From DATLGB01 sp964242305 (GTDB lineage Bacteria > Actinomycetota > Thermoleophilia > Solirubrobacterales > Solirubrobacteraceae): a DNA stretch of 64,000 bases. Shown here in pieces: positions 33,967 to 43,473 of the stretch (within the stretch, counting starts at the first letter, position 1; the number at the start of each line of letters is the position of its first letter). The DNA is taken from the NCBI GenBank assembly GCA_964242305.1, contig CAXTBB010000024.1:1-64000 (forward strand), given 5' to 3'. Under the pieces are notes generated by a model that did not search any database, was not told where the DNA came from, and was given only the letters and a program-made list of their open reading frames with translations. The position numbers and the translations under genes are program-made.

Positions 33967-36462
33967 CTACGGCCCGAAGGTCATCACCTGGTGGATGCCC
34001 GACGGCTTGTTGGTGTACTGCATGTTGAACAGCGAGATGGGCGTGTAGTTGACGTAGGTCGTGTTCTCACGCCACTTCGTCGGGTCCAGGCCCTGCTCGC
34101 CGGCGAGCTTGGCGCCCGCCGCGCTCAGCGCCGCCCACAGCTTCGTCGCGCAGGCGGTGGCGTCCCCGCGGCCGCAGTACTTGAGCGAGTACTTGCCCTT
34201 GACGGGCTGGCCCAGGATGGTGCGGAAGTCCTTCCACATGTACTGGTGCCAGCCGCTGTACTGGCCGCCCGGCGGGGTGTCGTAGCGGCTGATCAGGCCG
34301 TTGAGCTGGGTGCACAGCTTCGTGCCCAGCCGATCGCACATGGCCGCGTTGGCCAGCCCGTCCCAGGCGGCGTCGAGGATCGGCGCGCCCGGGTCGTCGA
34401 TCTTGCCGTCGAGGTCGGCGTCCACGCGTGACCCGCCCGCGGCGCTCCACTTGTCCAGCAGGTCGTACATCTGCTGGGACAGCGGGTCCGGCGCGGGCGC
34501 CTTGGCCAGCATCGCCTTCAACGTCGGCCAGAACTGGTTGGCCCGGACGTCCTCCGTCGCCGCCGCGTTGGCGGAGGCCAGCACGTTGGCCAGCGTCGGC
34601 TTCGCGTAGCGCGAGACCTCCGAGTTGAGCAGCTGCACGCGCTGGATGCCGCCCTCGTTGCCGAAGCGATCGTCACCGGCCGGGAAGTTCGCGGCCGGCT
34701 TGTTGTTCCAGTTGATGATCGCGCCGCCGGCCGGGTTGACGACCTGCGGGTGCTGGGACGCGGGCAGCAGGCCCTTCCACTCGTAGCGGCCCGTGCCGCT
34801 CACCGGCAGCGTCGGGTTGACGCCCGTGGGGCGCTTGGGGATCGCGCCCGCCGTGTAGAAGGTCGACTCCGTGGCGTTGGCGTAGAACGAGTTGAACGTC
34901 TGCGGCGTCTTCTCGGCGGCCTTGATGAAGCCGGCCGCGTTCTTCACGCGCCCGAACGTCATCTGCTGATTGAACAGCTGGTCGACCGTGTCCTTGCCGT
35001 AGCTCGAGCGCTTGCGGCTGAGCGCGACGCGCTTGCCCGTCGCGCGGTTGATCGCGTACCCCGTGACCGGGCCGTGCACCGTCCGGTAGAAGATGGCGTT
35101 GATCTTGTCGGTGCCCTTGGTGATCGTGCCCGCGTCGACCATGGTCATCTTCCGGCACGTGCCCTTGTAGCGGTACTTGTGCCGGGAGCCGCCGCACAGC
35201 GTCTCCGCGTAGGTGTCGATGATGTCGGCGCCGGCCGAGGTCAGCGTCCACGCGTAGTCAGGGCCCGAGCCGATCAGCATGTAGCCCGGGAACGGCCCGG
35301 AGGAGACCCCGCGCACGTTGATGGACGGGCTCTTGATCTGCAGCTCGTAGGTGAGGCCGGGGTAGTTGTAGCCAATCTGCGGACCGCCGACGAACAGCGG
35401 CGCGCCGGTCGCCGAGCGGTTGCCCGACATGATCAGGATGTTGGACGCGAGCTGGCGGTGCAGCGGGAAGCTGCGGGCCGGGCCGGGGAGCGTGATGGAG
35501 GAGGACTGCAGCGTCCCGTTCTTGAGCCGGACCATGCCGCGCGGCTTTGACGTGCTCACCTTGGTCTGCGCCTTGAACGAGTTCGCCGTGGTGACGGCGG
35601 CCTCCGGGTCGTTGCGCGCCTGCAGGTCGGTGAAGGCGCCGTCGCCGGCCTTCTTGCCCAGGTGCGAGCGCAACCCGTCGAGGAACAGCGCGTTGTTGGT
35701 CTCGTTGCCGCCGCCCTCACCGAGGAACTGGGCCTTGACCGCGTTGAGCGAGTAGATGTCGATGCGGCCGAACTTCTTGGTGCTCGGGCTCGCCTCCGCG
35801 TAGCGGGTGTTGATGCCGGCCAGGTAGGTGTCGATGTCGTTGAGCAGCTGCTTGCCCTCGGCACCGTGCTTGAGGATGTTCTTGGTCTGCAGCGCCTCCG
35901 CCTGCTTGAGGACCTTCGCCGTCGGCTGATAGTCGTAGAGCCCGAGGATGAGGTTGATGGCGGGGACGCCGGGCAGGTCGATCAGGCCGGCGACGCCGTT
36001 GGTGCGGGCCTGGTTGAGCAGCAGCGACTGGTCGGTCGCGGCGACGTAGCCGGTGCCGAAGATCGCACCGGCGTCGGTGTCCGAGTAGATGTGGGGGACG
36101 CCGTAGGGGTCGCGCTTGATCGTCGCCGACACCGGGCCGGCGCTCGGCGAGGTCCCGCTCACGACCTGGGACGACACGAACGACGGGTCGTTGATGTCGA
36201 GCAGCTCGGCGGACTTGTAGTAGCCGGTGCCGTCCGTGCTGGGCTTCAGCACATCGTCGGTGACGTTGCGGAACAGCGGGGTGATGCGGTCGTACATCTT
36301 CGCCTGCGTGTCTGCCGGCAGGATGCCGGGGGTCGTCGCCCACGGCACGCCGGGGGCCTCGTTGCCGTGGGGCACGATGTTGAGCATGGTCTTGGCCGAC
36401 GCGCTCGGCGAGAGCGCGGCGAGGACCAGCGCTGTGATGGGCAGCGCACGTTTGAGCAGCAC
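33967..36462 (-). CDS. Exported penicillin-acylase-family Ntn hydrolase
   Basis: An 831-residue precursor. GTG 36462 is chosen because AGGAGGAG lies just upstream and a clear signal peptide begins there (LLKRALPITALVLAALSPSASA); a longer frame would bury it. The alpha part contains IKRDPYGVPHIYSDTDAGAI and GTGYVAATDQ. The predicted self-cleavage and nucleophile is S340 in RQLASNILIMSGNRSATGAP, where most relatives have Gly before Ser; this protein has Ala. Downstream family segments GYMLIGSGPDYAWTLTSAGA and YRTVHGPVTGYAIN follow. Substrate could be acyl-homoserine lactones, lipopeptides or other amides. Confidence 0.9.
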   Translation of the reverse strand: MLLKRALPITALVLAALSPSASAKTMLNIVPHGNEAPGVPWATTPGILPADTQAKMYDRITPLFRNVTDDVLKPSTDGTGYYKSAELLDINDPSFVSSQVVSGTSPSAGPVSATIKRDPYGVPHIYSDTDAGAIFGTGYVAATDQSLLLNQARTNGVAGLIDLPGVPAINLILGLYDYQPTAKVLKQAEALQTKNILKHGAEGKQLLNDIDTYLAGINTRYAEASPSTKKFGRIDIYSLNAVKAQFLGEGGGNETNNALFLDGLRSHLGKKAGDGAFTDLQARNDPEAAVTTANSFKAQTKVSTSKPRGMVRLKNGTLQSSSITLPGPARSFPLHRQLASNILIMSGNRSATGAPLFVGGPQIGYNYPGLTYELQIKSPSINVRGVSSGPFPGYMLIGSGPDYAWTLTSAGADIIDTYAETLCGGSRHKYRYKGTCRKMTMVDAGTITKGTDKINAIFYRTVHGPVTGYAINRATGKRVALSRKRSSYGKDTVDQLFNQQMTFGRVKNAAGFIKAAEKTPQTFNSFYANATESTFYTAGAIPKRPTGVNPTLPVSGTGRYEWKGLLPASQHPQVVNPAGGAIINWNNKPAANFPAGDDRFGNEGGIQRVQLLNSEVSRYAKPTLANVLASANAAATEDVRANQFWPTLKAMLAKAPAPDPLSQQMYDLLDKWSAAGGSRVDADLDGKIDDPGAPILDAAWDGLANAAMCDRLGTKLCTQLNGLISRYDTPPGGQYSGWHQYMWKDFRTILGQPVKGKYSLKYCGRGDATACATKLWAALSAAGAKLAGEQGLDPTKWRENTTYVNYTPISLFNMQYTNKPSGIHQVMTFGP

Positions 36463-36565
36463 GAGTTCTCCTCCTCGTTGAACTTTGCAACCTATGATGC
36501 CGGGTTGCGACGCCCGGCGCCGCCCCCATCCCCCTGTACCGGTCTTCAAGGAGACACCTACTTAA

Positions 36566-37783
36566 ATGGCTAACGGTGAAGCACTCGTCTTCGACGCCAT
36601 CCGCACCCCGCGCGGCAAGGGCAAGAGCAACGGCTCGCTGCACGCGACCAAGCCGGTCGACCTCGTCGTCGGCCTGATGCACGAGACCCTCGCGCGCAAC
36701 GAGAGCCTCGATCCCAACCGCGTCGACGACGTCGTCCTGGGCGTCGTGTCGCCCGTCGGCGACCAGGGCGCGGACATCGCCAAGACGGCGGCGATCAAGG
36801 CGGGGCTGCCGGACACGGTGGCCGGTGTCCAGCTCAACCGCTTCTGCGCGTCCGGCCTGGAGGCGGTCAACATCGCCGCCCAGAAGGTCGCCTCGGGCTG
36901 GGAGGACCTCGTCTTCGCCGGCGGCGTCGAGTCCATGTCCCGCGTCCCGATGGGCTCCGACGGCGGCGCCTGGGCGATGGATCCCCAGACCAACTACGAC
37001 ACGTCCTTCGTCCCGCAGGGCGTCAGCGCCGACCTGATCGCCACGGTCGAGGAGTTCTCCCGCGACGACGTCGACGCGTACGCGACCCGTTCGCAGGAGC
37101 GCGCCGCCCGCGCCGAGGACGAGGGCCGCTTCGCCGGCTCGGTCATCCCCGTCGAGGACATCAACGGCCACACCGTGCTCGACACGGACGAGTTCATCCG
37201 TCGCGGGACGACGGTGGAGACGCTCGGCAAGCTCAAGCCGTCGTTCGCGGCGATGGGCGAGATGGGCGGCTTCGACGCCGTCGCGCTGCAGAAGTACCAC
37301 TGGATCGAGAAGATCAACCACGTCCACACGCCGGGCAACTCGTCCGGCATCGTGGACGGCGCGTCGCTGCTGACGATCGGCTCGGCCGCCGCGGGCGAGG
37401 AGCTCGGGCTGAAGGCAAGGGCCCGCATCCTGGCCACCGCGGTCTCCGGCGCCGACCCGACGATCATGCTCACCGGTCCCGCGCCGGCATCCAAGAAGGC
37501 GCTGGCCAAGGCGGGGATAACCGCCGAGGACCTCGACCTGGTCGAGATCAACGAGGCCTTCGCCGCGGTCGTGCTGCGCTTCGTGCGCGACATGGACCTC
37601 GACATGGAGAAGGTCAACGTCAACGGCGGCGCGATCGCCATGGGCCACCCGCTCGGCGCGACCGGCGGCATGATCCTGGGGACGCTGATCGACGAGCTGC
37701 ACCGCACGGGCGGCCGCTACGGGCTGGCCACGCTGTGCGTCGGCGGCGGCATGGGCATCGCCACGGTCGTCGAGGCCATCTAG
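36566..37783 (+). CDS. fadA: Acetyl-CoA C-acyltransferase (thiolase), beta-oxidation FadA type
   Basis: A 405-residue thiolase: DAIRTPRGKGKSNGSLHATK at the N-terminus, nucleophile Cys in LNRFCASGLEAVNIA (C94), GNSSGIVDGAS, NGGAIAMGHPLGATGG (H361) and the second catalytic Cys in ATLCVGGGMGIA (C391). It cleaves 3-ketoacyl-CoA. AAGGAG precedes ATG 36566, so unlike many genes here it has a Shine-Dalgarno leader. The next ATG follows its TAG immediately, giving a FadA-FadB operon. Confidence 0.93.
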   Translation: MANGEALVFDAIRTPRGKGKSNGSLHATKPVDLVVGLMHETLARNESLDPNRVDDVVLGVVSPVGDQGADIAKTAAIKAGLPDTVAGVQLNRFCASGLEAVNIAAQKVASGWEDLVFAGGVESMSRVPMGSDGGAWAMDPQTNYDTSFVPQGVSADLIATVEEFSRDDVDAYATRSQERAARAEDEGRFAGSVIPVEDINGHTVLDTDEFIRRGTTVETLGKLKPSFAAMGEMGGFDAVALQKYHWIEKINHVHTPGNSSGIVDGASLLTIGSAAAGEELGLKARARILATAVSGADPTIMLTGPAPASKKALAKAGITAEDLDLVEINEAFAAVVLRFVRDMDLDMEKVNVNGGAIAMGHPLGATGGMILGTLIDELHRTGGRYGLATLCVGGGMGIATVVEAI

Positions 37784-40003
37784 ATGAGCACCATCAAGTA
37801 CGACAAGGGCGAGGACGGCATCGTCATCCTCACCCTCGACGACCCCAACCAGTCGGCCAACACGATGAACGCCGCCTACGCGGAGTCCATCAAGGAGACG
37901 GTCGAGCGCCTCGAGGCCGAGCGTGACGACATCAAGGGCGTCGTCATCACGTCCGGCAAGAAGACCTTCTTCGCCGGTGGCGACCTCAACGACCTGCAGA
38001 AGGTCGGGCCGGAGAACGCGGAGGAGTTCGCCGGCTTCGTGCGCGAGGGCAAGGCGATCCTGCGCCGGCTGGAGACGCTCGGCAAGCCGGTCGTGGCCGC
38101 CATCAACGGCGCTGCTCTGGGCGGTGGCCTGGAGATCTGCCTCGCCTGTCACCACCGCGTGATCGTCGACGACCCGAAGGCCGTCGTCGGCTTCCCGGAG
38201 GTCCAGCTCGGGCTGCTCCCGGGCGCCGGCGGCGTCGTGCGCTCCGTGCGCATGCTCGGCATCGCCAACGCGCTGCTGCAGCTGCTCATGCAGGGCACCC
38301 GCCACAAGCCGGCCAAGGCGCTCGAGCTGGGCGTCGTCGACGAGGTCGTCGGCTCGGTGGACGAGCTCGTCCCCGCCGCCAAGAAGTGGATCGAGGCACA
38401 AGCCACCGATGGCTTCGCCGGGCAGCCGTGGGATCAGAAGGGCTACAAGATCCCGGGCGGCACGCCGTCGAACCCGAAGCTGGCGGCGAACCTGCCGGCG
38501 TTCCCGGCCAACCTGCGCAAGCAGATCAAGGGCGCCAACTACCCGGCCCCGCACCACATCATGGCCGCCGCCGTGGAGGGCGCCCAGGTCGACGTCGACA
38601 ACGCGTTCGAGATCGAGGGGCGCTACTTCGTCGACCTCGCCACCGGCCAGGTCGCCAAGAACATGATCCAGGCGTTCTTCTTCGACCTCCAGCGCGTCAA
38701 CGGCGACCGCGGGCGGCCGGAGGACATCGAACCCTTCCAGGCCAAGAAGGTCGTGGTCCTCGGCGCCGGCATGATGGGCGCGGGCATCGCGTACCAGTGC
38801 GCGAAGTCGGGCATCGAGGTCGTGCTCAAGGACGTCTCGCTCCAGGCGGCCGAGCGCGGCAAGGGCTACAGCGAGAAGCTCGTCGCCAAGGGCATCGAGC
38901 GGGGCAAGGTCACCCAGGAGAAGGGGCAGGCCCTGCTGGACCGCATCACCCCGACCGACGACCCCGCCAAGGCCGAGGGCGCCGACCTCGTCATCGAGGC
39001 GGTCTTCGAGGACCCCAAGGTCAAGCAGCAGGTGTTCCGCGAGATCGAGCCATATATCGATGGGCGCTCCCTGCTGGGGTCCAACACCTCGACGCTGCCG
39101 ATCACCGGCCTGGCCGAGTACGTCGACCGTCCCGACGACTTCGTCGGGCTGCACTTCTTCTCCCCCGTGGACAAGATGCCGCTGCTGGAGATCATCAAGG
39201 GCGAGAAGACGTCCGACCGGACGCTCTACCGGGCGCTCGACGTGGCCAAGCAGATCGGCAAGACGCCGATCGTGGTCAACGACTCGCGCGGCTTCTACAC
39301 CTCACGCGTGATCGGCACGTTCATCAACGAGGGCATCGCGATGCTCACCGAGGGCGTGCCGCCGGCGACGATCGAGCAGGCCTCCTCGCAGGCCGGCTAC
39401 CCGGCGCCGGTGCTGCAGCTCTCCGACGAGCTCAATCTCAAGCTGATGCGCAAGATCCGCGTGGCGGCGCAGGAGGCGGCCGAAGCCGAGGGCTCCGGCT
39501 GGGGCGAGCACCCGTCCACCGACGTGATCGACCGGATGCTGGACGAGTTCGACCGGCCCGGCAAGCTCGAGGGCAAGGGCTTCTACGAGTACGAGGACGG
39601 CAAGCGCACGGGCCTGTGGAAGGGCCTGCGCGAGGCGTTCCCGCCCGTGGACGACCCGATGTCGATCTCGTTGAAGGACCTCGAGGAGCGCATGCTATTC
39701 ATCGAGGTCATCGAGACGGTGAAGTGCCTCGACGAGGGCGTCATCGAGACGATCGCCGACGCCAACATCGGCTCCATCATGGGCATCGGCTACCCGGGCT
39801 GGACCGGCGGCGTCCTGCAGTACGCCAACGGCTACGTCCATCCCACCCACCCCCACCACACCGGCCTGGCCGGCTTCGTGGCGCGTGCCCGGGAGCTCTC
39901 CTCGCAGTACGGCGAGCGCTTCGAGCCGCCCGCGTCCCTGGTCGAGAAGGCCGAGGCCGGCGGCGCCTACCTCGACGAGGACAAGCGCCTCACCCCCGCC
40001 TAG
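37784..40003 (+). CDS. fadB: Bifunctional enoyl-CoA hydratase/3-hydroxyacyl-CoA dehydrogenase (FadB/FadJ-like)
   Basis: A 739-residue multifunctional beta-oxidation subunit. Residues 1 to about 300 are a crotonase domain (AAINGAALGGGLEICLACHH, VVGFPEVQLGLLPGAGGVVR). From residue 321 comes the NAD-binding domain KKVVVLGAGMMGAGIAYQCA, then FFSPVDKMPLLEIIKG and NDSRGFYTSRVIGTFINEG, and a duplicated C-terminal HADH domain. It hydrates enoyl-CoA and oxidises hydroxyacyl-CoA for the adjacent thiolase. Confidence 0.94.
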   Translation: MSTIKYDKGEDGIVILTLDDPNQSANTMNAAYAESIKETVERLEAERDDIKGVVITSGKKTFFAGGDLNDLQKVGPENAEEFAGFVREGKAILRRLETLGKPVVAAINGAALGGGLEICLACHHRVIVDDPKAVVGFPEVQLGLLPGAGGVVRSVRMLGIANALLQLLMQGTRHKPAKALELGVVDEVVGSVDELVPAAKKWIEAQATDGFAGQPWDQKGYKIPGGTPSNPKLAANLPAFPANLRKQIKGANYPAPHHIMAAAVEGAQVDVDNAFEIEGRYFVDLATGQVAKNMIQAFFFDLQRVNGDRGRPEDIEPFQAKKVVVLGAGMMGAGIAYQCAKSGIEVVLKDVSLQAAERGKGYSEKLVAKGIERGKVTQEKGQALLDRITPTDDPAKAEGADLVIEAVFEDPKVKQQVFREIEPYIDGRSLLGSNTSTLPITGLAEYVDRPDDFVGLHFFSPVDKMPLLEIIKGEKTSDRTLYRALDVAKQIGKTPIVVNDSRGFYTSRVIGTFINEGIAMLTEGVPPATIEQASSQAGYPAPVLQLSDELNLKLMRKIRVAAQEAAEAEGSGWGEHPSTDVIDRMLDEFDRPGKLEGKGFYEYEDGKRTGLWKGLREAFPPVDDPMSISLKDLEERMLFIEVIETVKCLDEGVIETIADANIGSIMGIGYPGWTGGVLQYANGYVHPTHPHHTGLAGFVARARELSSQYGERFEPPASLVEKAEAGGAYLDEDKRLTPA

Positions 40004-40011
40004 CTCCGGTT

Positions 40012-40046
40012 CCTGACGGCGGGTTGCGGGTAAGCCCGCCGTCAGG
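40012..40046 (+). terminator. 12-bp perfect hairpin after fadB
   Basis: CCTGACGGCGGG (40012-40023) pairs perfectly with CCCGCCGTCAGG (40035-40046) around an 11-nt loop. It begins 8 nt after the fadB stop. There is no T-run, as is common for actinobacterial terminators. Its right edge lies 1 nt before ATG 40048, arguing against that codon as the phaC start. Confidence 0.7.
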
Positions 40047-40092
40047 GATGGGGAGCAACGGTCAGGCACCGGAGGGATCGGCACGTGCGGCG

Positions 40093-41745
40093 ATGGACGT
40101 GCTGCTGACGGACGCGGCCGTCGGCAACCCCGCCAAGCAGGCGCTCCAGCGGCCGGTGGCGACGCTGGCCCTCGCCGCCCGGATCGCCCGCCGGCCCGAC
40201 CGGATCGCGCGCCGCGCGCTGGGCCTCGGCACCGAGCTCACCAAGGTCGCCGTCGGGCGCTCCGAGGTCGCGCCGCGAAAGGGCGACAAGCGCTTCAAGG
40301 ACCCCGCGTGGGAGGGCAACCCCTACTTCCGCCGCATCCTCCAGAGCTACCTCGCAGTGGGCAAGACGGTCGACGGCCTGATCGACGACGCCGACCTCGA
40401 CTGGCAGGGAGACCAGGTCGCGCGCTTCGCCGCGTCCAATGTCCACGACCTCTTCGCGCCGACCAACTTCCCCGCGTCCAACCCGGCCGTGCTCAAGCAG
40501 ACGCTCGACCAGGGCGGGGCCAATCTCGTCAAGGGCCTGCGCCGCCTCGGCCGCGACATCGGCGCGCGGCGGCTGCCGGCCATGGTCGACACGTCGAAGT
40601 TCGCCGTCGGGGAGAACATCGCCGTGACCCCCGGCGCCGTGGTCCTGCGGACGGACGTCTTCGAGCTGATCCAGTACAAACCGACGACGCCGACGGTCCA
40701 CGCCGTGCCGGTGCTCTTCGTCCCGCCGACGATCAACCGCTACTACATCCTCGACCTGGCCGAGAAGCGCAGCCTCGTCGCATACCTGCTCGGCGAGGGC
40801 CAGCAGGTCTTCATGATCTCGTGGCGCAACCCCGGTGAGGAGCAGGCGGACTTCAACTTCGACACGTACGCCGCCGCGATCATCGAGGCGCGCGACGTGG
40901 TCTCCGCCATCACCCGCCAGGACCCCGTGCACGTCAACGCCGCCTGCGCCGGCGGGCTGCTGAGCGCCGGCGCCCTGTCGCACCTCGCCGACGACGGCAA
41001 GCTGGGGGAGGTCGCCAGCCTCACGCTGATGGTCTGTGCGCTGGACAGCGCCCGGGCGGGGACGACGGCGGCGCTCACCAGCCGCGAGGTCGCCGCCGCC
41101 GCGGTGGCCGAGTCGGCCCGGCGCGGGTACGTCGACGGGCAGTCGCTGGCCAGCGTGTTCGCCTGGCTGCGGGCCAACGACCTCGTGTGGGGCTATGTCG
41201 TCAACAACTACTTCATGGGCAACCCGCCGCCTGCGTTCGACGTGCTGTTCTGGAACCAGGACGCGGTGCGCCTGTCGGCCGGCCTGCACAGGGACTTCGT
41301 GCACATGGCGCTCGACAACGCGATGATGAAGAAGGGCGAGATGGCGGTGCTCGAGTCGCCGGTCGACCTGGAGACGCTGACGCTCGACACGTACGCGGTC
41401 GCCGGCATCACCGACCACATCGTCCCGTGGGCGAACGCCTACCGCGGCGTGCGCAAGCTCGGCGGCCACGTCCGCTTCGTCCTGTCGACGAGCGGCCACA
41501 TCCAGGCGCTCGTCAATCCGCCCGGCCCGGAGTCCAAGTCCAGCTACCGCGTGTCGGAGACGCTGCCGGACTCGCCGGACGAGTTCGTCAGCTCCGTGCC
41601 GACCAGCGGCGGCAGCTGGTGGCCCGACTACGCGGCCTGGCTCTCCGACCGTTCCGGCCCGCGGCGCAAGGCCCGCAAGACGCTGGGCAACGCGAAGCAC
41701 AAGCCGCTCGCCGACGCGCCGGGCGAGTACGTCCTCGCGGCATGA
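40093..41745 (+). CDS. phaC: Poly(3-hydroxyalkanoate) synthase-like protein (PhaC)
   Basis: A 550-residue alpha/beta-hydrolase-fold PHA synthase. Typical segments are DKRFKDPAWEGNPYFRRILQ, LDQGGANLVKGLRRLGRD, FVPPTINRYYILDLAEKRSL and FMISWRNPGEEQADFNFDTY. The catalytic triad is visible as C285 (VNAACAGGLL), D441 (GITDHIVPW) and H469 (STSGHIQALVNPPG). The lipase-like box reads A-x-C-x-G rather than the usual G-x-C-x-G. Start ATG 40093 has GGAGGG 16 nt upstream; in-frame ATG 40048 is an alternative but abuts a terminator hairpin. The stop overlaps the next gene (ATGA). Confidence 0.87.
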   Translation: MDVLLTDAAVGNPAKQALQRPVATLALAARIARRPDRIARRALGLGTELTKVAVGRSEVAPRKGDKRFKDPAWEGNPYFRRILQSYLAVGKTVDGLIDDADLDWQGDQVARFAASNVHDLFAPTNFPASNPAVLKQTLDQGGANLVKGLRRLGRDIGARRLPAMVDTSKFAVGENIAVTPGAVVLRTDVFELIQYKPTTPTVHAVPVLFVPPTINRYYILDLAEKRSLVAYLLGEGQQVFMISWRNPGEEQADFNFDTYAAAIIEARDVVSAITRQDPVHVNAACAGGLLSAGALSHLADDGKLGEVASLTLMVCALDSARAGTTAALTSREVAAAAVAESARRGYVDGQSLASVFAWLRANDLVWGYVVNNYFMGNPPPAFDVLFWNQDAVRLSAGLHRDFVHMALDNAMMKKGEMAVLESPVDLETLTLDTYAVAGITDHIVPWANAYRGVRKLGGHVRFVLSTSGHIQALVNPPGPESKSSYRVSETLPDSPDEFVSSVPTSGGSWWPDYAAWLSDRSGPRRKARKTLGNAKHKPLADAPGEYVLAA

Positions 41746-42533
41746 CCCCGCGCGCCGAGGCGCCGTGGACGGATCGCAAGCTGACCCCGGTGGACGGCGG
41801 CTGGCCGGGCCGACCGCTAGCCGAGACGCGCTGGCTGCTGGAGGCCGCGCGGCTCGCTGTCGACCCCGTGGCCTACGGGCGCGGGGTCCCGCACGGGGAC
41901 GGCCGCGCGGTCCTCGTCCTGCCCGGCTTCATGGCCGGCGACGAGAGCCTGCTGGCGTTGCGCGCCTGGCTGCGGCGGATCGGCTACGCGCCGTATGTCT
42001 GCGGCTTCCGCTTCAATGTGGACTGCGCCGACCGCGCGGTGGACCTGGTCGAGTTCCACGCCGAGCGGGCGTTCGCGGAGACCGGCCGGCGCGTCGCCGT
42101 CATCGGCCATAGCCGCGGCGGCCACTTCGCGCGCGCCATCGCCGCGCGGCGGCCGGACCTGATCAGCCACGCGGTCTCGCTCGGGTCGGATCTGCAGGGC
42201 ATGTTCGGCATCAGCGCGCCGACGCGCGCGGCCGTCGGCGTCGCCCGCCGGGCCGCCGCGCTGACCCGGCGCGCGCGCTCGCCGACCTGCTTCCGCGCCC
42301 GCTGCGACTGCGCCTTCGTCCAGGATTTCAAGCGGCCCTTCCCGCACGCCGTCCGGCTGACCAGCGTCTACTCGCGCGGGGATGGCGTGGTGCGCTGGCA
42401 GCGCTCGATCGTCGACGAGGCGTCCAACGTCGAGGTCAGCGGCAGCCACATCGGGCTGATGGCCAACCGCAAGGCCTACCGCGTCATCGTCGCGGCGCTC
42501 GCGCAGCCGGAGCGCTCGGATGCGGACGCGTAG
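41742..42533 (+). CDS. Alpha/beta hydrolase, lipase/PGAP1-like
   Basis: A 263-residue hydrolase. LVLPGFMAGDESLLALRAWL is followed by nucleophile elbow IGHSRGGHFARAI, DGVV near the acid position, and SGSHIGLMANRKAY around the His. It is coupled to phaC (ATGA) and overlaps the next hydrolase by 14 bp, so it probably acts on a polyester, acyl-CoA or lipid; an intracellular PHA depolymerase or acyltransferase role is possible but not shown. Confidence 0.82.
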   Translation: MTPRAEAPWTDRKLTPVDGGWPGRPLAETRWLLEAARLAVDPVAYGRGVPHGDGRAVLVLPGFMAGDESLLALRAWLRRIGYAPYVCGFRFNVDCADRAVDLVEFHAERAFAETGRRVAVIGHSRGGHFARAIAARRPDLISHAVSLGSDLQGMFGISAPTRAAVGVARRAAALTRRARSPTCFRARCDCAFVQDFKRPFPHAVRLTSVYSRGDGVVRWQRSIVDEASNVEVSGSHIGLMANRKAYRVIVAALAQPERSDADA

Positions 42534-43443
42534 CCGGCCGCGGCTGTTCCTGACCGACCGCGGGGAGGGCGAGCCCGTCCTCGTCATCACGGGCTGGACG
42601 ATCTCCTCGGCGGTGTTCGAGCCGGTCGCCCAGCTCTATGCGCCGCACGTGCGCGCGATCGCATACGACCACCGTGGGTCGGGCCGGTCGGCGCCGTGGC
42701 TCGGCCCCGTGTCGATGGCGATGCTGGCCGCGGACGCCGCGCGCGTGCTCGACGATCGCGGGCTGGCGCACGCGCACGTGGTCGGGCTGTCGATGGGCGC
42801 GATGGTCGCCCTCGAGCTGGCCGTGCGCATGCCGCACCGCGTCACGTCGCTCGTGCTCGTCGGCGGGACGGCCGGCGGCCCGCAGTCGCGCATTCCGGGC
42901 CTCCGGGCGCTGGCCCGCACGGTCGGCGAGCTCGGCGGTGACCTGCGCGGCGGCACGTGGCCGGCGGCGGTGCTGTTCTCGGAGACGTTCCGGCGCGAGC
43001 AGCCCGGGCGGGTGGCCGCGCTGGTCGAGCCCTTCCAGCGCCACCGGCCGCCGCCGTGGACGGTCCAGTCCCAGACGCTCGCCGCCTCGTGCTTCTCGCG
43101 CCGGGGCGACCTGCACCGGGTCAGGGCGCCGACGCTCGTCGTCCACGGCGAGCTCGACGCGATGTCCCCGCCACAGAACGCCCGCGACCTCGCCGACGGC
43201 ATTCCCGGCGCGGAGCTGTGGATGATCCCCGGCGGCGGCCACGCGGCCCCGCTCGAGCACGCCGAGGCGTCGGCGCAACGGCTGGTCGAGTGGGTGACCC
43301 GGCACGCCGACGTCGTGCCGCCGCAGGCGGGAACGCTCGACGCCGTCGGCGAGCGCCTCACCCGGCCGTTCGGGCTGCAGGCCGGGGCGGCGCGCTCGTG
43401 GGCGCAGCTGGTGCCCGCCGTGCGCGGGCGCCTGCGTTCGTAA
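42520..43443 (+). CDS. Alpha/beta hydrolase
   Basis: A 307-residue hydrolase with AYDHRGSGRSAPW, nucleophile elbow VVGLSMGAMVALELA, HGELDAMSPPQNARDLADGI with the acid, and IPGGGHAAPLEHAEA with the His. Residues after about 275 are an extra basic tail. Third gene of the phaC operon, overlapping its predecessor by 14 bp. Substrate unknown. Confidence 0.85.
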   Translation: MRTRSRPRLFLTDRGEGEPVLVITGWTISSAVFEPVAQLYAPHVRAIAYDHRGSGRSAPWLGPVSMAMLAADAARVLDDRGLAHAHVVGLSMGAMVALELAVRMPHRVTSLVLVGGTAGGPQSRIPGLRALARTVGELGGDLRGGTWPAAVLFSETFRREQPGRVAALVEPFQRHRPPPWTVQSQTLAASCFSRRGDLHRVRAPTLVVHGELDAMSPPQNARDLADGIPGAELWMIPGGGHAAPLEHAEASAQRLVEWVTRHADVVPPQAGTLDAVGERLTRPFGLQAGAARSWAQLVPAVRGRLRS

Positions 43444-43473
43444 TGCAGAAGGAGGCCGGGCCGTCAGCCGGGC

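Noticed and set aside
35717..39154. Very long minus-strand open frame opposite fadA and fadB
   Set aside because: Runs antisense to two well-conserved genes with normal codon bias; low-complexity Arg/Val/Asp-rich translation typical of high-GC antisense frames.
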